A DNA stretch of 64,000 nucleotides. Source: Yoonia sp. BS5-3. GTDB lineage: Bacteria > Pseudomonadota > Alphaproteobacteria > Rhodobacterales > Rhodobacteraceae. Both the position numbers and the translations under genes were made by a program. The notes beneath the pieces are model-generated. The model saw nothing but the letters and a program-made list of their open reading frames with translations. It searched no databases and was not told the origin of the DNA. Shown piece by piece: positions 25,705 to 33,556 of the stretch (position 1 is the first letter of the stretch; each line of letters begins with the position of its first letter). The stretch is from positions 1,576,001 to 1,640,000 of the forward strand of contig NZ_CP150951.2 in the NCBI RefSeq assembly GCF_038069655.2, given 5' to 3'.

Positions 25705-25738
25705 AGCAGAGCGGATGGATCGCACCATGCGCTCTGCT
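25705..25738 (+). terminator. Stem-loop after the prenyltransferase-like gene
   Basis: AGCAGAGCG (25705-25713) pairs perfectly with CGCTCTGCT (25730-25738) around a 16-nt loop, followed only by TTA. It is probably a weak terminator separating this gene from the small-peptide transcript. Confidence 0.5.
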
Positions 25739-25764
25739 TTATCGTGTCTGCATCATTTGTGGTC

Positions 25765-25792
25765 TTGGAAGATAAAGAATCCGGTCTATAGT
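25765..25792 (+). promoter_or_regulatory. Putative housekeeping promoter of the 33-aa gene and regulator
   Basis: TTGGAA (25765-25770), 16-nt spacer, TATAGT (25787-25792). The predicted leader is about 20 nt before the AGGAGA/ATG at 25818. Confidence 0.45.
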
Positions 25793-25817
25793 CGGCCCTG
25801 TTGAACAGGAGAATACG

Positions 25818-25919
25818 ATGACCGGCCCGAAGCCAGCAGCCTTTGTCATTGACGACAAAGACGTTTTTGACAGTAACCTGGTTTCCAAACTCCCTTATTT
25901 TGAACCAGCGTCGCAATGA
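25818..25919 (+). CDS. 33-residue peptide gene coupled to a Crp/Fnr regulator
   Basis: MTGPKPAAFVIDDKDVFDSN followed by LVSKLPYFEPASQ. AGGAGA lies five nt before the ATG, and the stop overlaps the next gene's start by ATGA. There is no signal peptide. The peptide is acidic in the first two thirds and has an aromatic Tyr-Phe near the C-terminus. It may be a short regulatory upstream ORF, a small protein, or (speculatively) a substrate peptide for the prenyltransferase-like enzyme. A good ribosome site, tight coupling and its own promoter-like sequence make chance unlikely. Confidence 0.55.
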   Translation: MTGPKPAAFVIDDKDVFDSNLVSKLPYFEPASQ

Positions 25920-26596
25920 AGGCTGCGCAACTTCTTGGCTATGACTTGCCTCTTTTTGCGGGTCTGACCCCCGATGACTTGGCGGGCATTCCGCTTGATT
26001 TCACCGAACAACGGCTTGAGGCATGGCAAACGATCTTTGATCAACAGGACGATTCTTACGATTTGTATTTCCTGCTCGAAGGGTCATTATTGGCGGTTTT
26101 CTGGACAAGCGAGGGGCGCGAAATCGTCTTTTCACGGTTCCCAACCGGGGCCTATTTTGGCGAATTGGCAGCCTTTGACGGAATCTCGCGCTCGCTCGCG
26201 GTTGTTGCAAAAACCCCGGCGCGGGTGCTGGCGGTAAAGCGCGACAGCTTTCTACAGCTTTTCAACAATGTCCCGCTGTTGCGCGACCGGATCACACGGC
26301 ATCTGGTTGAACGTATCCGCTCTCTGACCGAACGAAACATGGAGATGACCACGCTATCCGTTGAACAAAGGGTCAGCACCTATTTGCTGCGGTTGGCAGC
26401 GGAAAGCGGGCAATTACAGCAAGGGGCGGGCATCACAAATGCGCCAACCCATGCCGAAATCGCCGGATCTATCGGTGCAAATCGGGAAATGGTCAGCCGA
26501 TCAATCAGCAAATTATCCAAACGTGGGGCGATCAAAGCAGCCCGGCAAAGGATCGAAATTCTGGACCCTGACGCACTCTCAAGTGAATTAGTCTGA
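25916..26596 (+). CDS. Crp/Fnr-family transcriptional regulator
   Basis: 226 aa. An N-terminal cyclic-nucleotide-binding-type beta roll (FPTGAYFGELAAFDGISRSLAVVAKTPARVLAV, which includes the FGE-x-A core) is followed by a dimer helix and a Crp-type helix-turn-helix (THAEIAGSIGANREMVSRSISKLSKRG). The Arg of the cAMP-binding RSA motif is not obvious: the equivalent is DGISRSLA, so the ligand is uncertain. No N-terminal cysteine cluster like FNR. Translationally coupled to the 33-aa gene. It may regulate the nearby prenyltransferase-like gene. Confidence 0.88.
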   Translation: MKAAQLLGYDLPLFAGLTPDDLAGIPLDFTEQRLEAWQTIFDQQDDSYDLYFLLEGSLLAVFWTSEGREIVFSRFPTGAYFGELAAFDGISRSLAVVAKTPARVLAVKRDSFLQLFNNVPLLRDRITRHLVERIRSLTERNMEMTTLSVEQRVSTYLLRLAAESGQLQQGAGITNAPTHAEIAGSIGANREMVSRSISKLSKRGAIKAARQRIEILDPDALSSELV

Positions 26597-26682
26597 AATT
26601 TTTTCTATCGCCGTCAGGATTGTCAAATCTCAGCCACATTTGCCTATTATCAATTCTGTAGAAATCGGGCGTACCAGGCGAA

Positions 26683-26772
26683 ATGATGAAAGTTGTCAGT
26701 ATATTAGGTGCAGAAGCAACATTGATGTTGCTGGGTGGTTTGGTCGGCATGGCTTTGCTGGCGATCGGCTAA
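26683..26772 (+). CDS. 29-residue hydrophobic membrane peptide
   Basis: MMKVVSILGAEATLMLLGGL followed by VGMALLAIG. A double ATG follows an AGGCG ribosome site. Nearly the whole chain is one helix able to span a membrane. It could be a small membrane protein or a type I toxin-like peptide. No family recognised; 86 nt after the Crp/Fnr stop. Confidence 0.4.
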   Translation: MMKVVSILGAEATLMLLGGLVGMALLAIG

Positions 26773-26996
26773 TCACGTTTGGATATCGGCGGCCTGACCC
26801 ACACCGGGCAGGGTGGACTTGTTATCATTGAGATTTTCTAGCTAGGAACGCGGGGCGGCGTTTGTTCGCCATGACGCGTGATCGCGCGGTTGCTGATCAG
26901 GCCGCCGCGACGCATGATCTGTTTCAACGCTTAGGAATTGATCGGCTTCGACATCTTCCTAAGTTAAAGATGACAGTCAGATTTAAAGGATGACAG
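26773..26996 (+). other. Intergenic stretch with one doubtful small ORF
   Basis: Between the 29-aa peptide and the GumN-like gene. It contains a possible 40-codon frame (26871-26993) and two near-direct repeats of AAAG(G)ATGACAG just before the GumN-like start at 26967 and 26986. I see no clear terminator. Confidence 0.4.
26871..26993 (+). CDS. Doubtful 40-residue basic ORF
   Basis: ATG at 26871, reading MTRDRAVADQAAATHDLFQR and ending KMTVRFKG before TGA. It is arginine-rich with no convincing ribosome site. It could be a real small protein or the tail of a decayed gene. No family recognised. Confidence 0.22.
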   Translation: MTRDRAVADQAAATHDLFQRLGIDRLRHLPKLKMTVRFKG

Positions 26997-27989
26997 ATGT
27001 TTCGACGCGCCATAACCATCGCCCTGCTTACGTGCTTCGGCCTGCCAGCTGCTGCGCAATGTGTGGGCTCTAGCTATGCTGAGCAATTGTCTCCAGCCGA
27101 GCAGGCCGAACTGCGCCGCGTGACAGATGCGATTCCCTACGCACAAGGCACCCTGTGGACTGCAACGCGTGATAGTGATGTGATTACAATCGTCGGCACG
27201 GTGCATATCTACGATCCGCGGCTTGAGCCACTTTATGCGCAAATCGAAGAGAACGTTTTGAGCGCCGATCTGGTTCTTCTCGAAGCAACCCCCGCGGAAG
27301 AGGCCGAACTTGAACAAATGGTGATCACGCAGCCAGATCTGCTATTTATCACCGAGGGGCCAACCTTACCCGAACTGCTGGATGCCGAAACCTGGGAACT
27401 GATTGCCGATGCCTCAACCCAGCGCGGCATCCCCGGTTTCATGGCCGCGAAGATGCAGCCTTGGTATCTGTCGCTGATCCTGTCGATCCCGCCATGCGCC
27501 ACGCAGGATATGCTCACGGGTCGTCTTGGGCTTGATCATATGATCATGGCAGGCGCTGAAGATGCTGGTGTGCCGATGCAGGCCCTCGAATCTGTGACAA
27601 CGATGTTCGATCTGTTTACAAATAACCCCGTTGATGAACAGATCGACATGCTCATGGTCAATCTGACCAGCCCTGAAGTCCAACAACAGCTTTTTGTGTC
27701 GATGCTTGACAGTTATTTCGCGCAGGAGGTCGGGGCGCTTTGGGAAATGACGCGCATCGCCATGGCTGAAGTACCGGGCATTGACCCTAGCACAGCAGAG
27801 GATGTTTTTGCCGAGATGGAGCAGTCTCTACTGGTCACGCGAAACCACAACTGGATGCCAGTCATCACTGACGCGGTGGCGGCGCATGATAATCTTGTGA
27901 TCGCGGTTGGGGCCGCCCATTTGATGGGCGAAGACGGGATCTTGCGATTGCTTGAAAATGATGGCTGGGATCTAACGCCGTTTCCCTAG
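26997..27989 (+). CDS. TraB/GumN family protein, secreted
   Basis: 330 aa with a signal peptide (FRRAITIALLTCFGLPAAAQ). The two conserved TraB/GumN elements are present: VITIVGTVHIYDPR (GTxH) near the N-terminus, and VIAVGAAHLMGEDGILRLLENDGW at the C-terminus, with a glutamate in VLLEATPAEE. The family is related to Tiki-type metalloproteases; the bacterial function is not settled. AAAGGA lies upstream of the ATG. It converges on the DUF2161 gene across two perfect palindromes. Confidence 0.88.
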   Translation: MFRRAITIALLTCFGLPAAAQCVGSSYAEQLSPAEQAELRRVTDAIPYAQGTLWTATRDSDVITIVGTVHIYDPRLEPLYAQIEENVLSADLVLLEATPAEEAELEQMVITQPDLLFITEGPTLPELLDAETWELIADASTQRGIPGFMAAKMQPWYLSLILSIPPCATQDMLTGRLGLDHMIMAGAEDAGVPMQALESVTTMFDLFTNNPVDEQIDMLMVNLTSPEVQQQLFVSMLDSYFAQEVGALWEMTRIAMAEVPGIDPSTAEDVFAEMEQSLLVTRNHNWMPVITDAVAAHDNLVIAVGAAHLMGEDGILRLLENDGWDLTPFP

Positions 27990-27994
27990 GCCGC

Positions 27995-28018
27995 GAAAGA
28001 AATTCGCGAATTTCTTTC
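27995..28018. terminator. Perfect 24-bp palindrome between convergent genes (first of two)
   Basis: Arms GAAAGAAATTCG / CGAATTTCTTTC, perfectly self-complementary, starting 6 nt after the GumN-like stop. It probably works as a bidirectional terminator or a protein site. Its centre TTCGCGAA is shared with the next palindrome. Confidence 0.6.
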
Positions 28019-28022
28019 TGGT

Positions 28023-28048
28023 CGCTCAATTTTCGCGAAAATTGAGCG
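28023..28048. terminator. Perfect 26-bp palindrome between convergent genes (second of two)
   Basis: Arms CGCTCAATTTTCG / CGAAAATTGAGCG, perfectly self-complementary, ending two nt before the DUF2161 stop. Same TTCGCGAA centre as the palindrome at 27995-28018. Confidence 0.6.
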
Positions 28049-28050
28049 TT

Positions 28051-28701
28051 TCAAGCGTCCCCGTAATCCGCCAATCCCTGATGGCCCGTGTCGGTCAGCG
28101 CATAAACCCCGCGTGAGACGCGGGTGAACCAACCATAATGATCATCGGCCATAATCCGGGTCGCATCTGGCACTTCCGCCCATTCCTTTACCACTGCGCC
28201 GCGTGATGGACCATGCGTCGCCAAAAAGCGGGCACAGCGCAACGCATCCTGTCGATATCCCGTAACGATCCCATGCCGTGTTGCACCACCTGCATTCGGG
28301 TCACCTTGCAAACGCTCAAAAGCACGCAATAGCTGCGCCGATTTCTTTTTGGATTTGCGTGGGGCATAGGGGCCCGGATCGGCCAAGACCTCAACATGAC
28401 CGTCACGCAGCCTAACGGTCATCACGCCGAGGCCGATGCGGCGGGCCAGCTTCACATTCGCCTGCAACGCTTTGCTCCGGCCACCGGCCGGTACGGCGAC
28501 ATAGACCAAATCCGTCACGGCAAGCCGGGCAACCCCCTGATGGAACAGGGCCAGTGAGAAACCCAGCTTCAGTTCAATCACTACAACATCTTCGCCGCGG
28601 CGGGCCACAACATCTGCCGCGCCAACCTCACCCTTCACCTCATAGCCTTGCCGCTGCAAATAGGCTTTGATGGGTGGATAAAGATCAGCCTCACGGGGCA
28701 T
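28051..28701 (-). CDS. DUF2161 putative PD-(D/E)XK nuclease
   Basis: 216 aa from the ATG at 28701, with AAAGGAG seven nt upstream (earlier in-frame starts are rejected). The N-terminus MPREADLYPPIKAYLQRQGY is followed by AADVVARRGEDVVVIELKLG, which carries the D-x(n)-ELK pattern of restriction-endonuclease-like nucleases. A winged-helix-like C-terminus follows (GWFTRVSRGVYALTDTGHQGL). Family role unknown; DNA repair or regulation are both possible. Confidence 0.82.
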   Translation of the reverse strand: MPREADLYPPIKAYLQRQGYEVKGEVGAADVVARRGEDVVVIELKLGFSLALFHQGVARLAVTDLVYVAVPAGGRSKALQANVKLARRIGLGVMTVRLRDGHVEVLADPGPYAPRKSKKKSAQLLRAFERLQGDPNAGGATRHGIVTGYRQDALRCARFLATHGPSRGAVVKEWAEVPDATRIMADDHYGWFTRVSRGVYALTDTGHQGLADYGDA

Positions 28702-28784
28702 TGCGACACTCCTTTGCGGCAAACAGAAATGCAAATCCCGGCTGGGCGCAAGCCCTGCCACAACGATGCGGCAGGGCCAATGGC

Positions 28785-28970
28785 TTAGCGGCCGCCTTGA
28801 CGCCCGGGGAACCGGGGTGGGCGTCCAGTGCCGCGCCGTCCGCGATCTAAGCCAGTCGGCGATGTCCGGGGTCGCCCGCCCAGCGGTTCGGGACGCACCG
28901 CGCGCCGGTTTTTGGTTGCAGATATCAGTTTAGACCCCGGTGTCCGGGGTGGTTTGGTTTTACGGGGCAT
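28785..28970 (-). CDS. Small arginine-rich protein
   Basis: 61 aa, very basic (MPRKTKPPRTPGSKLISATK; then repeated RP/GR segments such as GGRPRTSPTGLDRGRRGTGR). An in-frame GTG nine nt upstream is the alternative start. A weak AGG lies eight nt before the ATG. It could be a nucleic-acid-binding small protein, but low-complexity GC-rich sequence can give such ORFs by chance. Confidence 0.4.
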   Translation of the reverse strand: MPRKTKPPRTPGSKLISATKNRRAVRPEPLGGRPRTSPTGLDRGRRGTGRPPRFPGRQGGR

Positions 28971-29247
28971 GATGTGCACCTATTCTTGAAACAATCAGAT
29001 GGCCAAACGGCCTGCGATATCGCCCGTAGGCGCGATCAGAACTGATCCATTGTCAGGGTGCTCCTTCAAAAAGAGAATAGATCAATAAGCGCGGATTAAA
29101 CGTGCTGGTCCATTGTCTGTGTCCTCCGTTTGATGCCTCAACCTACCACATCCGCCGCAATCAGGTCAAACCCAAGCGATGGGGTGACAGGCAACAGCTA
29201 CACTCATATATACGGGGCAAAACCTGCATCCATGGAAAGTGATCCGC
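28971..29247 (+). other. Intergenic region upstream of ppaC
   Basis: 277 nt without a convincing gene. It contains short inverted motifs (GGCCAAACGGCC near 29010) and a TATATA run near 29208 that may be part of the ppaC promoter. Confidence 0.4.
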
Positions 29248-30165
29248 ATGACAACCCGCGTTTTTGGCCATAAATCCCCTGACACTGACAGCACCGGATC
29301 ACCTTTGATCTGGGAATGGTTCCTGAACCACACCGGCTTTGAGGCAAAGGCCGCCTTGCTGGGCCAGCCCAATACAGAGGCCGCTTTCGTGGCAAAGCGT
29401 TGGGGTTTTGCCCTGCCCGAGGTGATCAATGATGTGGCCGATGACCAATCCTGCGTGATCGTTGACACCAACAACCCCGCCGAGTTGCCTGCAAATATCA
29501 ATAATGCCGACGTGCTGGCGATTATCGACCACCACAAACTGACCGGCGGGCTGGAAACCAAAAACCCGATCAATATCACCATCCGGCCTTTGGCCTGCAC
29601 CGCGACGATCATGCACCAGATGATGGGCGACGACGCCAAACATATGCCCGACGGTATCAAGGGGCTGATGTTGTCATGCATTTTGTCTGATACGCTGGCC
29701 TTCCGCTCGCCCACCACCACCGAGGTCGACAAAAACCTTGCCGAAGCTCTGGCGCGCGACCTGAAAATCGATATCGAAGCCTACGCCACCGAAATGTTCG
29801 ATGCGAAATCCGATATCTCGGCCTTCTCGGATGCGGAACTCTTGCGGATGGACAGCAAGGAATACGCCGTTGACGGCACGAAATTCCGGGTCTCGGTTCT
29901 GGAAACCACATCGCCCAAGATCGTGCTGGACCGCAAAGCATCACTGATCAAGACCATGCCGACAGTGGCCAAAGAGGACAAAGTCGATCAGGTCCTTCTG
30001 TTCGTCGTGGACATCCTTAAGGAAGAAGCGACCATGCTAATCCCCAACGACCTGACAAAGGGTGTCGCCGAGAAATCATTCGACGCGACCGTTGAAGGCG
30101 ACAGCGTGGTGCTGCCCGGCGTGATGAGCCGCAAAAAGCAGATCATCCCTGCACTAAAGGTCTGA
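29248..30165 (+). CDS. ppaC: Manganese-dependent inorganic pyrophosphatase (family II)
   Basis: 305 aa cytoplasmic DHH-family phosphatase splitting pyrophosphate. Diagnostic motifs are VFGHKSPDTDS near residue 5, VDTNN, the DHH motif in AIIDHHKLTG, and the C-terminal SRKKQIIPAL. The ATG at 29248 with GGAAAG eight nt upstream is preferred over the GTG at 29239. Length and motifs are canonical. Confidence 0.95.
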   Translation: MTTRVFGHKSPDTDSTGSPLIWEWFLNHTGFEAKAALLGQPNTEAAFVAKRWGFALPEVINDVADDQSCVIVDTNNPAELPANINNADVLAIIDHHKLTGGLETKNPINITIRPLACTATIMHQMMGDDAKHMPDGIKGLMLSCILSDTLAFRSPTTTEVDKNLAEALARDLKIDIEAYATEMFDAKSDISAFSDAELLRMDSKEYAVDGTKFRVSVLETTSPKIVLDRKASLIKTMPTVAKEDKVDQVLLFVVDILKEEATMLIPNDLTKGVAEKSFDATVEGDSVVLPGVMSRKKQIIPALKV

Positions 30166-30169
30166 CGCC

Positions 30170-30190
30170 GTCCCGGACCTGATCCGGGAC
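30170..30190. repeat. Short palindromic intergenic hairpin
   Basis: GTCCCGGA (30170-30177), 5-nt loop CCTGA, TCCGGGAC (30183-30190). This CCCGGACCTGATCCGGG type is familiar to me as a recurrent alphaproteobacterial intergenic hairpin. Lies five nt after the ppaC stop and may serve as its terminator, though no T-run follows. Confidence 0.65.
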
Positions 30191-30200
30191 CTCAAACAGC

Positions 30201-30240
30201 ACCCTGTACGTACGGCATATGTACAGGGTCGGTACGCATT
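30201..30240 (+). repeat. Dispersed intergenic repeat, copy B
   Basis: Shares TGTACGTACG-CATATGTACAG-GTC-GTACGC with copies at 6639 and 37474, with GTAC cores 11 bp apart. In this copy ACCCTGTAC (30201-30209) and GTACAGGGT (30221-30229) form an extra perfect 9-bp inverted repeat. Confidence 0.75.
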
Positions 30241-30264
30241 CTTGCACTGCACAAAGGTGAACAA

Positions 30265-31140
30265 ATGACCCAGATCATCGACCAATTCGCCGACATCTCG
30301 GGGCAATATGATGCCGCTTTTGTCGACCTTTGGGGCTGCATGCATAACGGCATTCAGGCAATGCCTGACGCCGTTGCCGCGATGCAAAAATACCGCGCTG
30401 CGGGCGGGGTCGTGGTGCTGGTCACCAACTCGCCCCGACCATGGGACAGCGTCGCCCGGCAGATCAACGGCTTCGGCGTGCCCGATGATGCGTGGGACGC
30501 CATCGCGACCTCGGGTGATAGTGCGCGCGCGGCTATGTTTCGGGGGATTGTGGGTGAAAAAATCTGGTTCATGGGGGAAAGCCCGCGGGATGATGATTTT
30601 TTCAAGCCTTTGAAAATCATCGAAAATCCGGTGGATATCCAAAGGGTATCACTGGAAGAGGCCGAAGGCATCGTCTGCTGCGGTCCTTTTGACGCGATGG
30701 CCGATATCGATGTGAACCGGCCCGAATTTCTCTACGCGAAACAAAAGGGGCTCAAGCTGCTCTGCGCCAATCCCGATATCGTCGTGGATCGGGGCGAGGT
30801 GCGCGAATGGTGCGCCGGTGCCTTGGCGCAGCTCTATACAGAAATGGGCGGTGAAAGCCTCTATTTCGGCAAGCCGCACCCGCCAATCTACGATCTCGCG
30901 CGCCGACGGCTCGCTGCGTTAAACAAAGTGCCATCCGATGCGCGTATCATTGGGATCGGCGATGGGATCGGCACCGACGTGCTAGGCGCCATGCAAGAAG
31001 ACATCGACGCGCTGTTTATTTCCGGGGGGCTGGCCGCTGCCGAGACAAAGACCGAGGACCAACCAGACCCATCGGCGCTGAGTGCCTTTCTGGACAAGCA
31101 ACAGACAAACGCGACCTACACCATCGGGCATCTACGGTAA
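30265..31140 (+). CDS. HAD-superfamily class IIA phosphatase (TIGR01459-like)
   Basis: 291 aa. Motif I appears as DAAFVDLWGCMHNG, where the usual D-x-D-G is D-L-W-G, the hallmark of the TIGR01459 subfamily. Motif II is LVTNSPRP, and motif III/IV is FGKPHPPIYDLA with GIGDGIGTDVLGAMQEDID. The substrate is unknown; class IIA members hydrolyse small sugar or nucleotide phosphates. Start at the first Met after the B repeat, AAAGG-tgaaca-ATG. Its stop overlaps the convergent hydrolase gene by nine nt. Confidence 0.87.
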   Translation: MTQIIDQFADISGQYDAAFVDLWGCMHNGIQAMPDAVAAMQKYRAAGGVVVLVTNSPRPWDSVARQINGFGVPDDAWDAIATSGDSARAAMFRGIVGEKIWFMGESPRDDDFFKPLKIIENPVDIQRVSLEEAEGIVCCGPFDAMADIDVNRPEFLYAKQKGLKLLCANPDIVVDRGEVREWCAGALAQLYTEMGGESLYFGKPHPPIYDLARRRLAALNKVPSDARIIGIGDGIGTDVLGAMQEDIDALFISGGLAAAETKTEDQPDPSALSAFLDKQQTNATYTIGHLR

Positions 31141-32085
31141 CGCGTTCGGTTGGGCTGCGGTGTAGGTATCAACTGCATCGGCAAAGGCTTTGAGGGAAAA
31201 CGCCCACATCGCTTGGGCGCTATCAGATTGCGGGGCGATCACCTCAACCCCATGATAGGCCCCTTCAAATACCTTGAATGTGGTGGGAACCCCTGCTGCC
31301 GCCAGTCTTTCAAAATAAGCGATATTTTCATCCAGAAATAGATCCTGATCCCCCACGAAACCCACAGCAGGCGGCTGCCCGGCCACGCTGGCACGCCGCG
31401 CCGGCACAGCACAGTCAGCCGTCGCTCGGCCTCTTAGATACATATCCCACGCCAATATGTTCTTGCCACGGCTCCACAATAGATTGGCCGGATCGCAATC
31501 GGTGAAATTCTCGGGGCGGTCATCGAACATTCCATAGATCGGAAACTGGCAGGCGATGTTCACCTCACCCCTGTCCTGCGCCATCTGGGCCACCGCCGCG
31601 ACCAGGCCACCGCCGCCACTTTCGCCCATGACAAACAGCTGATCAGAGCGCCCGCCGATCTGTTCAGCCACATCACGCGCCCACAAAAGCGTTTCGTAAC
31701 AATCGTCTAGTCCCGCTGGAAACGGGTGTCTCTGCGATAGCCGATAATCCGGCATCACAAAAATCGCAGGGCGTTCGGCAATGTAGCGGGCGGCCCGACC
31801 ATAGTTCTGCTCGGGCGTCCCAATCGCAAAACCACCGCCGTGAAAATGCACAACGATGGGCAGTTTACCTGCCATTTGCCTTGGCTTGATCACCAGCGTC
31901 CGAATGTTGCCCTTACCGATCTCGGGCGGACGGGGGATATAGACCGTCTCAACCAACAGATCCTCTGGCAGCTTGCCCCATTTTGCGGCCAAGTTGTTCA
32001 GATGCATGATCCCCAACCCCAAGCGATTATCGGGCAAACGCCTGGCCAAACGGAACAATTTTGTATCAGCAGTTGGATCAATCAT
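31132..32085 (-). CDS. Alpha/beta hydrolase, hormone-sensitive-lipase type
   Basis: 317 aa esterase/lipase. The oxyanion-hole motif HGGG occurs in VVHFHGGGFAIG, the nucleophile elbow is GESGGGG (family form GDSAGG), and a late acid/His region is present (FVGDQDLFLDEN and GAYHGVEV). No signal peptide, so cytoplasmic. Divergent from ribF and convergent with the HAD gene. Substrate unknown. Confidence 0.88.
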   Translation of the reverse strand: MIDPTADTKLFRLARRLPDNRLGLGIMHLNNLAAKWGKLPEDLLVETVYIPRPPEIGKGNIRTLVIKPRQMAGKLPIVVHFHGGGFAIGTPEQNYGRAARYIAERPAIFVMPDYRLSQRHPFPAGLDDCYETLLWARDVAEQIGGRSDQLFVMGESGGGGLVAAVAQMAQDRGEVNIACQFPIYGMFDDRPENFTDCDPANLLWSRGKNILAWDMYLRGRATADCAVPARRASVAGQPPAVGFVGDQDLFLDENIAYFERLAAAGVPTTFKVFEGAYHGVEVIAPQSDSAQAMWAFSLKAFADAVDTYTAAQPNALP

Positions 32086-32160
32086 GACAAAACCCTAGGT
32101 CCTTCGCACCCGCGCCACAAGCAACCTTGCACCCCTTCACGGGCCACGCTACGCAAGGCT

Positions 32161-33099
32161 ATGCGCATTATCCGAGACACCGTTTTTGTTGATTCAGCCG
32201 ACCGAGGCGCTGTCGCGGCCATCGGGAATTTTGACGGTGTGCATCTGGGGCATCAATCGGTGATTGATCTGGCCCGGCAGGTGGCCAAAGACGCCAGCGC
32301 CCCCTTGGGCATCATGACGTTTGAGCCGCATCCGCGCAGCTATTTTTCTAACAACCCCACGCCCTTCCGCCTGATGAATGCCGAAGCAAAGGCGAACCGC
32401 CTTGAAAAGCTGGGGGTCGAAAAGCTGTATGAGCTGCCGTTTAACGCCAGCCTTGCTGCGCTCAGCCCGCGCGATTTTGCCCAGACGATCATTGCCGATC
32501 AACTGGGGCTGAAAGGTGTGATTGTGGGGGCCGATTTTCGGTTCGGTCATGGCCGGGCCGGCACCGTGACAGATCTGGCAGAATTTGGCACCCAGATGGG
32601 GTTTGGCACAACAATTGCACCGCTTTTGCGTAACGATCTGGGCAATGTGTCCTCAACCGCGATCCGGGCCGCCCTCAGCGATGGCAGACCCCGCGACGCA
32701 GCCGTGATGCTGGGCCATTGGCACCGGATTGAGGGTGACGTGATCCGCGGCGACCAGCGCGGGCGGGATCTGGGATATCCCACGGCCAATATGTCAATCG
32801 CGGATCTACATCCCCCCAAATTTGGGGTGTACGCCGTGAAGGTAAACGTGCTGACCGGTCCGCATCAGGGCAGTTATGATGGGGCGGCTTCTATTGGGGT
32901 GCGCCCGATGTTTGGGGAAAACCAGCCCAATTGCGAAACCTTCCTGTTCGATTTCAAGGGTGATCTTTACGGATCGACCCTATCTGTCGCGTTGGTCGAT
33001 TATCTGCGCCCCGAACAGAAATTCGATGGGCTTGATGCGCTGATCCAGCAAATGGACGCTGATTGCGATCAAGCACGCGCGATTTTGGCCAATGTCTGA
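32161..33099 (+). CDS. ribF: Bifunctional riboflavin kinase / FAD synthetase RibF
   Basis: 312 aa enzyme making FMN and FAD. The N-terminal nucleotidyltransferase has AIGNFDGVHLGHQSVI, and GADFRFGHGRAG. The C-terminal flavokinase has GRDLGYPTANM and a GVRPMFGENQPNCETFLFDF segment. The ATG at 32161 aligns with typical starts; the open frame extending back to 31840 is antisense to the esterase. It overlaps the next gene by eight nt. Confidence 0.94.
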   Translation: MRIIRDTVFVDSADRGAVAAIGNFDGVHLGHQSVIDLARQVAKDASAPLGIMTFEPHPRSYFSNNPTPFRLMNAEAKANRLEKLGVEKLYELPFNASLAALSPRDFAQTIIADQLGLKGVIVGADFRFGHGRAGTVTDLAEFGTQMGFGTTIAPLLRNDLGNVSSTAIRAALSDGRPRDAAVMLGHWHRIEGDVIRGDQRGRDLGYPTANMSIADLHPPKFGVYAVKVNVLTGPHQGSYDGAASIGVRPMFGENQPNCETFLFDFKGDLYGSTLSVALVDYLRPEQKFDGLDALIQQMDADCDQARAILANV

Positions 33100-33556
33100 T
33101 ATCCCCCGCAGCGGCCTGCAGGACCGGTTTTGGGAAACCAAACCAATGGCCAAGCTGAACCGGCAGGAATGGGAAGCGATTTGTGATGGCTGCGGCAAAT
33201 GCTGCCTGAATAAGCTGGAAGACGAGGAAGGCACTGTTGCGCTCACCCGCGTCGCCTGCCGCCTTTTGGATGACACGACTTGCCTGTGCAGCAATTACAA
33301 AAATCGGCATGATTTTGTGCCCGAATGTATCGTGCTGACCCCGCAAACGATCAAGGATAACCTTTACTGGCTGCCACTGACCTGCGGTTACCGGCTGATC
33401 TATGAGGGGCGCGATCTTTACGATTGGCATCCGCTGATTTCGGGCGACCCGGCTTCGGTCCATGAGGCGGGCGTGTCGATGCAGCACCGCACAGTCTCCG
33501 AGGTCAATACCGACGAAGACGATTGGGAAGACCACATCATCGAGGAGCCGCTATAA
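33092..33556 (+). CDS. YcgN/UPF0260 cysteine-cluster protein
   Basis: 154 aa. A cysteine cluster CDGCGKCC near residue 32 and C-x(n)-C pairs in VACRLLDDTTCLCSNY are the signature of the UPF0260 (YcgN) family, thought to bind a metal or Fe-S cluster. The end is strongly acidic (EVNTDEDDWEDHIIEE). Function unknown. Eight-nt overlap with ribF and immediate abutment with the threonine aldolase gene suggest a shared transcript. Confidence 0.88.
   Translation: MSDIPRSGLQDRFWETKPMAKLNRQEWEAICDGCGKCCLNKLEDEEGTVALTRVACRLLDDTTCLCSNYKNRHDFVPECIVLTPQTIKDNLYWLPLTCGYRLIYEGRDLYDWHPLISGDPASVHEAGVSMQHRTVSEVNTDEDDWEDHIIEEPL

Noticed and set aside
30170..30190. CRISPR repeat or array near the ppaC hairpin and copy B
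   Set aside because: Single hairpin and a single repeat copy, no regular spacers; no array elsewhere in the window.
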